Origin: DATFDN01 sp963767645
GTDB lineage: Bacteria > Pseudomonadota > Alphaproteobacteria > Acetobacterales > Acetobacteraceae
Direction of reading: 5' to 3'
Length of the DNA stretch: 64,000 nt
Assembly (NCBI GenBank): GCA_963767645.1
Contig: CAVYEW010000003.1
Location: 62,001 to 126,000 of the forward strand
The notes under the pieces are model-generated. The model saw nothing but the letters and a program-made list of their open reading frames with translations, ran no database searches and was not told where the DNA came from. This document shows positions 53,315 to 60,216 of this stretch, piece after piece. The translations under genes were made by a program, and so were the position numbers. Position 1 is the first letter of the stretch, and each line of letters opens with the position of its first letter.

Positions 53315-54532
53315 CTAGGTCGGGCAGGATCGACGCAGCACGACGATGCGGTTGGTGTTGGTGCCGGCCGCGTTGTTGCCCACTCCCCAGCAATTCGCCG
53401 TCTTGGTGAATTCCTGCTTGTTGACCAGAACGGCCAGCCGCTGGAACGGCAATCCCTCAGCGGCTTGCCAGACCAGCCTCTCCAGGAGAATTTTGCCGCT
53501 CCGCACCTCTCCGACCTCGAAGGCGACGTGCCCGCCGGGACGGACGATGCGCGCCTGCTCGGCGAGCGTTTCGCGGACCATGACGGTCCAAGCCGCCTCG
53601 GTCCGGTGCATGCCGATCGCCACCGCGTCCACATCGATGCCGGCGAACCAGCAGCGCAACCAGTTGTCGCCCGCGTATTGGACGATGTCCAGGAAAGGCG
53701 GCGACGTGACCACCAGCGACACGCTGCCGTCCGCGATGAATGAAGAGGCACCGGCCGGGCCAGTACCCAAGAGCGCCGTCGGGTGCGGCGGCGGCGAGCC
53801 GTCCTTGAGCAGTGAACGGGTCTTCCTGTTGATGATCGCCGCCACATCCCGGAGCGGCGGGACCTGACCGCGGCTGGCATTGATCTTCGCCTGCGCCTCG
53901 ACGCTGACTGCTTGATTCGGCGGCAGGGTATAGACGGAGAAAAATCCCGAGGAGTGTCCGGTCAGGCGATTCAGGGCCACCATCCGTATCCAGTCATCGG
54001 CGCGGTCGGGGTCCGTGCTGTCGAGGGATGCGTGTTCAAGTAGCCATTGGCGCAGCGCGCAGATCCGGCGCAGCGTGTCTGGATGGTAGAATGCCAGCAG
54101 ATCGTCACGCTCGATTTTCCCCACCTCCCAAGGGATGCGTCGGAGCCGCGCCTCCACCTGGGCCGCGCTCGGCGGGGCAACGCGCGGGCGGGTCAACAGG
54201 ACCGAGAGCGGGTTGATGTCGTTGCCTACCGGCCTGCGCCTGAGGAGTGCGGCTTGGACCGGCGTTGTGCCGCGTCCCATGAAGGGGTCGTGTACCGCTT
54301 CGCCGGGTTTGGTTAGCCGGTTGATGAAGAACTCTGGCAGCTGCGGCTTGAAACAGGCCCGGTAACTGATCTCGTGAATGCTGTGGGCCTGCCGTTGCCC
54401 GGCAGTCCAGAACTCATTGATGAAGTAGGGAATGCCCGCCTCAGTTACCGTTCGGGTTGCGGTGCCGAACGCCGTGAACGCCCGCACTGCGGAGAGGAAG
54501 GCGTCCGCAGTCGGCGCGGCGGAACGAGGCAT
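53315..54532 (-). CDS. DNA methyltransferase (N4-cytosine/N6-adenine type)
   Basis: A 405-residue SAM-dependent DNA methyltransferase. The SAM-binding motif DPFMGRGTTPVQAALL (D82 to T90 and onward) comes before the catalytic TSPPFLDIVQYAGDNW motif (about residue 268), an order seen in some amino-methyltransferase classes. NEFWTAGQRQAHSIHEISYR is a family-like N-terminal region. The start is ATG 54532. No restriction endonuclease gene lies nearby, so it looks like an orphan methylase. The target site is unknown. Confidence 0.85.
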   Translation of the reverse strand: MPRSAAPTADAFLSAVRAFTAFGTATRTVTEAGIPYFINEFWTAGQRQAHSIHEISYRACFKPQLPEFFINRLTKPGEAVHDPFMGRGTTPVQAALLRRRPVGNDINPLSVLLTRPRVAPPSAAQVEARLRRIPWEVGKIERDDLLAFYHPDTLRRICALRQWLLEHASLDSTDPDRADDWIRMVALNRLTGHSSGFFSVYTLPPNQAVSVEAQAKINASRGQVPPLRDVAAIINRKTRSLLKDGSPPPHPTALLGTGPAGASSFIADGSVSLVVTSPPFLDIVQYAGDNWLRCWFAGIDVDAVAIGMHRTEAAWTVMVRETLAEQARIVRPGGHVAFEVGEVRSGKILLERLVWQAAEGLPFQRLAVLVNKQEFTKTANCWGVGNNAAGTNTNRIVVLRRSCPT

Positions 54533-54600
54533 GAGCTTGCTAACCGATCGCGGTTCGGATGCAGCGAAGCCGTGAGATCCTGCTCGATGGCCCCAATGCC

Positions 54601-56985
54601 CTATCCTACGCTCTCCCGGGTCGTCCAATGACGATCCGGATCGAGCGGCGCACCCAAGGTCGCGAGCAGCCGCTCGATCTCCACCGCCGCTTCCGGAGGC
54701 GCGAGCAGGAAGCCTTGCGCCGCGTCGCAGCCCAGCCGGCGCAGGAACGCGAGCTGCGCCTCGTTCTCCACCCCTTCCGCCACCACCCGCTTGCCGAGCG
54801 CATGGCCGAGGCTCACGATCGCCTGCACCACCGCCGCGTCCTCCGGGTCGCGGGTGATGTCGCGCACGAACGAGCGGTCGATCTTGATCTTCGTCACCGG
54901 CAGGCACTTGAGGGAGGCCAGCGAACTATAGCCGGTCCCGAAATCGTCCAACGCCAGCTGGATGCCGCGCGCGGCCAGCCCGCGCAGGGTGCGCTCGGTC
55001 GCGCCGTCGGTATGCTCCAGGAACAAATTCTCGGTGATCTCCAGTTCGAGCCAACGCGGATCGAGGCCGCTCGCGCGCAAAGCGGCGTCGATCTCCGACA
55101 ATACCCCGTCGTGACGAAGCTGTGCGGGCGAGAAATTCACCGCCATCACCAGTTCCAGGCCGGCATCCTGCCACGCCCGGGCCTGCCGGCACGCCTCGCC
55201 CAGCACCCAGGCGCCAAGCGGGCGGATCAGCCCGCTCGCCTCGGCGGCAGGGATGAACTCGCTCGGCAGTACAAGCCCGCGCTCCGGATGCTGCCAGCGC
55301 ACCAGCACCTCGACGCTGTCCACGCGGTCGCTCCTCAGATTGACCTGCGGCTGATAGTGGAGGACGAACTCGTTGCGCTCCAGCGCACGGCGCAGCTCCC
55401 GCTCTAGTCTCTGGCGGGCCTGCACCTCGGCATCCATCATGGGCTCGAAGAAGCGCGAGCGCCCACGGCCCTCCTGCTTGGCGCGATACAGCGCCAGATC
55501 GGCCTTCCGGACCAGCCCGTCCGCATGCTCGCTGTCCTCCGGGAAGACCGCCACGCCGACGCTGGCCGAGACATGCACTTCCTGCGCCTCCAGGGCGAAC
55601 GGCGCGGCGAGCGTGTCGATCAGCCGCTGCGCCAGCGCAGCCGCGCCTTCGGGTCCCTCCAGGCCGGGCTGAACGACGGCGAACTCGTCCCCGCCGAGAC
55701 GGGCCAGCGTGTCGCTGGGGCGGACGGCCGCCGCAAGCCGCTCGGCAACCGCGCGCAGCAGCCAGTCGCCGGCCGGATGGCCGAGCGTGTCATTGAGGTC
55801 CTTGAAGCTATCGAGATCGAGCAGCATCACTCCGACCTGCGAGCCGCCGCGTTGCGCCAGGGCCAGCGCCTGGCGCAGCCGGTCCTGGAGCAGCACCCGG
55901 TTCGGCAGGCCGGTCAGTTGATCGTGGTGGGCCAGATGCTTGATCCGTTCCTCAGTGCGCTTGCGCCCGGTGATATCCACCGCGGCGCCGACCGCGCCTG
56001 TGGGCCTGCCGGCCGCGTCGCGCACCGTCGCAGCGCTGATAAGCATATCCAAGGAGGCACCATCCTCGAAGACGACCCGGAGCTCCTCGCCGTTCACCGG
56101 ATCGCCGCGCGCAGCCCGCTGCAGGGGCAGATCCTCGGTCGACACCTCCTCGCTGTCTCTCAACACGCGGAAGCATTGAGACCCGTCTGTCCGCGGGGCA
56201 GTGAGGGATGCGTCGGCCCCGGCTTCGAGCCGCAGCATCTCGGCCGCACGGCGGCTGCCGGTGATCCGCCGCGCCTCCGGATCGTGCGCGAGCCAGACGG
56301 CCACCGGCGCGGTCTCCATCACTGCGTCCAGCTCGGCGCCACGCCGCTCGACCAGCCGCTCGAGGCCGCGCTGCGCCTGCTCCAGGTCCGTGACAAGGCG
56401 CGCATTCTCGAGATGCAGCTCGGCCGACCTCCGGAGCGAGCGATGCACCTGATGAGCCACCGCCGAAAGACCGGCCGCATAGGCCACGATGGTGAGCGCC
56501 ATTGTGCGTGCGGCCGGATCTCCGGCCAGCGCCAAGTTTATCGCATAGGGCAGGAGTGCGGGAACGATGAAGGCGTAGAGGACCAGAAGATGGCCGGCGA
56601 GGTAGGCAACCGCGCCCGCTGCCATGCCGGCGAGAAAGAAGGGCACAAGCATCTGCTGGGACGGGGTGCCTACGCTCACGAAAAGCGCACCGATCAAACC
56701 CCAAGCGACGCCGGCTGCCCCCGAGGTCGCGACGAGCCAGACGGCTGGGGTGAGTGACAGCCGGCCCGTTACGTGGCGATACCACAGAATTACGCGGATT
56801 CCTTGCGAGAGTCCCATGTAGCCGAGCCAGGCGGCGAGCACAGGGGCAGGTGCGGCGCCCGTTAGGCCCGACGCGAACAAGAATCCCGTGACAGCGTGGA
56901 TGACTGCAAGAAGCGGCTGCCGCGGCACGATCTCGGCCAGCAGCTCGTCGCGGATGCGGCCGCGGTCATCGTTCCTCGCCGGCAT
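54601..56985 (-). CDS. Membrane-bound GGDEF-EAL cyclic-di-GMP protein with PAS domain
   Basis: A 794-residue signalling protein. An N-terminal domain of about 6-7 membrane helices (residues 15-185) is followed by a short coiled coil, a PAS domain (about 220-345), a GGDEF domain with intact ARLGGDEFAVV (about 350-520) and an EAL domain (about 530-780). The EAL signature reads EVLVRWQHPERG, so Ala is replaced by Val; NFSPAQL, ELEITENLFLE, DDFGTGYSSLASLK and KIDRSFV are intact. GGGAGG lies 6 bp before the second ATG (56985), which is preferred over 56991. It may both make and break cyclic-di-GMP. Confidence 0.9.
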   Translation of the reverse strand: MPARNDDRGRIRDELLAEIVPRQPLLAVIHAVTGFLFASGLTGAAPAPVLAAWLGYMGLSQGIRVILWYRHVTGRLSLTPAVWLVATSGAAGVAWGLIGALFVSVGTPSQQMLVPFFLAGMAAGAVAYLAGHLLVLYAFIVPALLPYAINLALAGDPAARTMALTIVAYAAGLSAVAHQVHRSLRRSAELHLENARLVTDLEQAQRGLERLVERRGAELDAVMETAPVAVWLAHDPEARRITGSRRAAEMLRLEAGADASLTAPRTDGSQCFRVLRDSEEVSTEDLPLQRAARGDPVNGEELRVVFEDGASLDMLISAATVRDAAGRPTGAVGAAVDITGRKRTEERIKHLAHHDQLTGLPNRVLLQDRLRQALALAQRGGSQVGVMLLDLDSFKDLNDTLGHPAGDWLLRAVAERLAAAVRPSDTLARLGGDEFAVVQPGLEGPEGAAALAQRLIDTLAAPFALEAQEVHVSASVGVAVFPEDSEHADGLVRKADLALYRAKQEGRGRSRFFEPMMDAEVQARQRLERELRRALERNEFVLHYQPQVNLRSDRVDSVEVLVRWQHPERGLVLPSEFIPAAEASGLIRPLGAWVLGEACRQARAWQDAGLELVMAVNFSPAQLRHDGVLSEIDAALRASGLDPRWLELEITENLFLEHTDGATERTLRGLAARGIQLALDDFGTGYSSLASLKCLPVTKIKIDRSFVRDITRDPEDAAVVQAIVSLGHALGKRVVAEGVENEAQLAFLRRLGCDAAQGFLLAPPEAAVEIERLLATLGAPLDPDRHWTTRESVG

Positions 56986-57239
56986 CGGCATCCTCCCGCC
57001 GGCGCCGGCCTTGCCTCAAATGGCTTTGCCCGACGCTTGCAAAGTGTCGACGGCCCTTGGTCCTGGCCGTTGCTGCCACGGCCGCGAAAGCCCACCGTCA
57101 GGGTCCGCACCGTTCCACTGGATTTCCGCTTGCGCGGGAATGACGTAGAGCGGGTCAGGAACTAGAGGAAGAGGCCGCGGCAGTCAGCAGGACCTCGTTG
57201 TGGAGAAGCCGATATCCTGTCAATCCCCTGCAGGCAATG

Positions 57240-57599
57240 CTACAATGCCCGCCGCCGCAGCTCCCTCGCGCAGAGTACGTCGAGCACGGTGATCGCCGCG
57301 ACCAGAGCCAGCGCGATGCCGGCGCGGTCGCGTCGCTCATTGGCCGGCTCCAGCGCGGTCCCGAGCGCGGCCAGATCCAGCGCATCGCCGGCGACCCGCC
57401 CCCACATCCAAGGCGCGAGGCGCGAGGCGGTCAGCAGGCCGATCCCGGTGCCGATTTCGCGCAGCCCGAAGCCGCGGGTCAGCCCGGGCGGGCCGCGCAT
57501 CCCGAGCCAGCGCTTCAGGCCTGGCCCCGCGGCCAGCTCGGTCAGGCCGAGCCCGAGGCTGAACCAGCCAAGGGCCCGGGCCAGGGTGACAGGGTCCAT
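57240..57599 (-). CDS. Small membrane protein, unknown function
   Basis: A 119-residue protein with about three or four hydrophobic segments (LARALGWFSLGLGLTELAAG, GLREIGTGIGLLTASRLAPW, GIALALVAAITVLDVLCARE). It resembles small DUF4267-like membrane proteins often found beside cyclase/dehydrase or SDR genes. It lies 12 bp downstream of an SDR gene on the same strand and may be cotranscribed. In the upstream gap of the next unit (56986-57239) there is only a GGATTTCCGCTTGCGCGGGA repeat fragment near 57119-57140. Confidence 0.65.
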   Translation of the reverse strand: MDPVTLARALGWFSLGLGLTELAAGPGLKRWLGMRGPPGLTRGFGLREIGTGIGLLTASRLAPWMWGRVAGDALDLAALGTALEPANERRDRAGIALALVAAITVLDVLCARELRRRAL

Positions 57600-57611
57600 G
57601 ATCGCCGCCGC

Positions 57612-58484
57612 TCACAACATCGGCTTGCCGCCGGTGACGGGGATCAGCGCGCCGGAGATGTAGCTTGCCTCCCCGGAGGCGAGGAACACATACGCGGGTG
57701 CCAGCTCGGCCGGCTGGCCGGGGCGTTTGAGCGGCACCTGCTCGCCGAAGCTTTCCACCTTCTTCTCCGGCATAGTGGAGGGGATGAGCGGCGTCCAGAT
57801 CGGGCCGGGGGCGACGCAGTTCACGCGGATTCCCTTCTCGGCCAGAAGCTGTGCCAGGCCCGCGGTGAAGTTGGCGATCGCCCCTTTCGTGGTCGCATAG
57901 GCCAGAAGCTGCGGCGAGGGCGTCTTGGCGTTCACCGAGGTGGTGTTCACGATCGCCGATCCCGGCCGCATGTGCGGCACTGCCGCCTGACAGAGATAGA
58001 ACTGGGAGTAGATGTTAGTGCGGAACGTCTTGTCCCATTCCTCGGCGCTGATCTCGTCGATGCTCTCATGGGTGCGCTGCATCGCGGCGTTGTTCACCAG
58101 GATGTCGAGCCGGCCGAACTCGTTGACCGCGCGCTGTACCACTTCGCGGCAATGCGCCTGCTCGGAGATGTCCCCCGCCATCAAGACGGCGCGGCGGCCG
58201 GCCTTCTCCACCCAGCTCGCGGTCTCCTTCGCGTCGTCGTGCTCGTTCAGGTAGGAGATCAGCACGTCCGCGCCCTCGCGCGCGAAGGCGATCGCGACCG
58301 CGCGGCCGATGCCGGAATCGGCGCCGGTGATGATCGCGGCACGCCCGGCGAGCTTGTCGCATCCCTTGTAGCTCGTCTCGCCGTGGTCGGGCTTGGTCTG
58401 CATGTCGCGCTCATGCCCTGGGGGCGACTGCTGGTTCTCCTGCATCGGCGGCTGTGGATGGGCGGTCTTGGGATCGGTCGCCAT
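57612..58484 (-). CDS. SDR family oxidoreductase, general-stress (YdaD/YhdF) type
   Basis: A 290-residue dehydrogenase. The hydrophilic N-terminal extension (KTAHPQPPMQENQQSPPGHE) is typical of the general-stress-protein-39-like group. It has the cofactor motif TGADSGIGRAVAIAFAREGA, NNAAMQ, the catalytic serine in NTTSVNAKTPS and YATTK. AGGGGG precedes the ATG at 58484. The usual substrate is unknown; the group is linked to stress survival. Confidence 0.9.
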   Translation of the reverse strand: MATDPKTAHPQPPMQENQQSPPGHERDMQTKPDHGETSYKGCDKLAGRAAIITGADSGIGRAVAIAFAREGADVLISYLNEHDDAKETASWVEKAGRRAVLMAGDISEQAHCREVVQRAVNEFGRLDILVNNAAMQRTHESIDEISAEEWDKTFRTNIYSQFYLCQAAVPHMRPGSAIVNTTSVNAKTPSPQLLAYATTKGAIANFTAGLAQLLAEKGIRVNCVAPGPIWTPLIPSTMPEKKVESFGEQVPLKRPGQPAELAPAYVFLASGEASYISGALIPVTGGKPML

Positions 58485-58546
58485 GGCTGGCCCCCTGTTG
58501 AACTCTCGGCTCAACAGATCTTGGGCCGGTTGGTTAGTCCGTTCCG

Positions 58547-58648
58547 CCCTCACCCCGACCCTCTCCCGCAAGCGGGAGAGGGGGCGTGGGTGGCTTCCTC
58601 GGTGCGCTCAGCGCCCCCTCTCCCTCCGGGAGAGGGCCGGGGTGAGGG
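58547..58648. repeat. G/C-rich inverted repeat, second copy, about 102 bp
   Basis: CCCTCACCCCGACCCTCTCC, then a CGCAAGCG turn and GGGAGAGGGGGCGTGG, is mirrored by GCGCCCCCTCTCCCTCCGGG, ending GGGTGAGGG. It is nearly identical in its arms to the copy at 49521-49623. It separates the SDR and PPOX genes, which are on the same strand, so it is not limited to convergent gaps. Confidence 0.6.
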
Positions 58649-58662
58649 TCATTCCGCCAGGT

Positions 58663-59283
58663 TCAATACATCGTCTGCCGCAGCCGCTCCGGATAGGCTG
58701 CGTCGTAGGTCTGCCCATCGATCGCGCCGCGCGTGATGTCGGCGAGAATCGTTCCCGTGCTGGGCAGGGCGCTGCGCGGGATGCGCCGGTCGGGGTTCCA
58801 CAGCTCGGAGCGCACCAGCGCCTTCGGGCACTGGAAATAGACCCTTTCGGCGCGCACCACGAGCACCGAGCGCGGCAGCTTGCCTTGGGCCGGGAAGCGC
58901 GCGAGCAGCACGGGATCGACCGAGATCGATGCGCGCCCGTTCACCCGCAGCGTCTCGCCGATGCCGGGGATCAGGAACAGCAGGGCGATGCGCGGGTCGT
59001 GGACCAGGTTGCGCAGAGTGTCGATGCGGTTGTTGCCGCGACGGTCGGGCAGCAGCAGCGTGTGCGCGTCCTCGACGACCACGAACCCGGCCGGGTCGCC
59101 GCGCGGCGAGACGTCCAGGCCGCCGGGTCCGGAAGTCGCCACGACAACGAACGGCGCCGCGTCGATGAAGGCACGATAATGCGGATGGATGTGGTCCACC
59201 TCCTTGCGCAGCGACGCCTCGACCGGCAGCCCATAGACCGCCTCCAGCGCGGCCTCGTCGGTGATCACGTACGGATCGGTCAT
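58663..59283 (-). CDS. Pyridoxamine 5'-phosphate oxidase family flavoprotein (MSMEG_1061 type)
   Basis: A 206-residue split-barrel FMN protein: FIDAAPFVVVATSGPGGLDV, SPRGDPAGFVVVEDAHTLLL, DRRGNNRIDTLRNLVHDPRI and ALLFLIPGIGETLRVNGRAS follow the FMN-dependent PPOX group. YFQCPKALVRSELWNP near the C-terminus is characteristic. Members reduce or oxidise small molecules with FMN or F420; the physiological substrate is unknown. Confidence 0.87.
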   Translation of the reverse strand: MTDPYVITDEAALEAVYGLPVEASLRKEVDHIHPHYRAFIDAAPFVVVATSGPGGLDVSPRGDPAGFVVVEDAHTLLLPDRRGNNRIDTLRNLVHDPRIALLFLIPGIGETLRVNGRASISVDPVLLARFPAQGKLPRSVLVVRAERVYFQCPKALVRSELWNPDRRIPRSALPSTGTILADITRGAIDGQTYDAAYPERLRQTMY

Positions 59284-59343
59284 CCCGGCGCCTCCTGGAA
59301 AGCCTCCATCGTCCCGCGACGGCGCCGGGGCGGCAAGTGGCGG

Positions 59344-60216
59344 TCAGTGCGCCTCCGCCTCTGCCTTCGCCTTCATCATCTCCCCGGTCATCGGGATGAA
59401 GAAGACGCCCATGTCGCGGCGCGAATGCACCTTTCCCTCGGCGTCTTTCGTGTAGATGTACAGCACCTGGCCGCGCTTGAACGGCTGGCCGATCGGGATG
59501 ATCAGCCGGCCGCCCGGCTTCATCTGCTTGAACAGCTCGGGCGGGGCGTACTGGGCGGCGCAGGTGACGATGATGACGTCGAACCCGCCTTCGACCTCCG
59601 GCCAGCCGAAATACCCGTCACCCACCTTGGTATGCACGTTGTGGTAGCCGAGCGGGGCGTAGATGCGTCCCACCGCCTTGCCCAGCGGCTCGATGATCTC
59701 GATTGAATAGGCCTTGCGCACCATGCGCGACAGCAGCGCGGTCTGGAAGCCGCTGCCGGTGCCGATCTCCAGGGTGACGTCCTGCGGGCCGGGCTTGGCC
59801 ACCTGGGTCATGTAGGCCTGGCCCAGATAATCGGACAGCGCCGAGCCGTAGCCGATGGCCCAGGGCTTCGGGTCGGCCTCGTAGGCTTCGCCGCCGATGC
59901 TGCGGTGCTCCTGGTACTGGTAGTGGAAATACTCGCGCGGCACCGCCTCGAAGGCTGCCAGGACGCGCGGGTCGGCATTGCCCATATGCGCCTTCAGATA
60001 CTCGGCGATGCGCTGCATCGCCGCCGGCTTGCGCGCCTGGATCTCGGCGAACTGCGCGTCGGTCAGGCTGACCGGCCGGCCGGACTCGCGCATCGCCCGC
60101 TCATAGTCGGCCCGCGTCCAGGGTTCGGCGGCGGCACGCGCCGCGGACGCGAAGGGCAGCGCGGCGGATGCGGCGATCAGTCCGCGGCGGGTGAGCAGGC
60201 CGGAAGGTCGTGCCAA
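59344..60216 (-). CDS. Exported protein-L-isoaspartate O-methyltransferase family protein
   Basis: A 290-residue Pcm-like SAM methyltransferase, which repairs isoaspartyl damage in proteins. The core has PREYFHYQYQEH, SIGGEAYEADPKPWAIGYGS, SAM motif I VTLEIGTGSGFQTALL and FDVIIVTCAAQYAP. The N-terminus from TTG 60216 (GAGGG upstream) is a twin-arginine signal: LLTRRGLIAASAALPFASAARA. Pcm is normally cytoplasmic because it needs SAM, so an exported copy is odd. It overlaps by 40 bp the end of the membrane spermidine-synthase-like gene. Confidence 0.8.
   Translation of the reverse strand: MARPSGLLTRRGLIAASAALPFASAARAAAEPWTRADYERAMRESGRPVSLTDAQFAEIQARKPAAMQRIAEYLKAHMGNADPRVLAAFEAVPREYFHYQYQEHRSIGGEAYEADPKPWAIGYGSALSDYLGQAYMTQVAKPGPQDVTLEIGTGSGFQTALLSRMVRKAYSIEIIEPLGKAVGRIYAPLGYHNVHTKVGDGYFGWPEVEGGFDVIIVTCAAQYAPPELFKQMKPGGRLIIPIGQPFKRGQVLYIYTKDAEGKVHSRRDMGVFFIPMTGEMMKAKAEAEAH

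Noticed and set aside
57119..57140. TTTCCGCTTGCGCGGGAATGA-like palindrome
   Set aside because: It looks like a fragment of a common dispersed repeat, too short here to call as a separate element with confidence.
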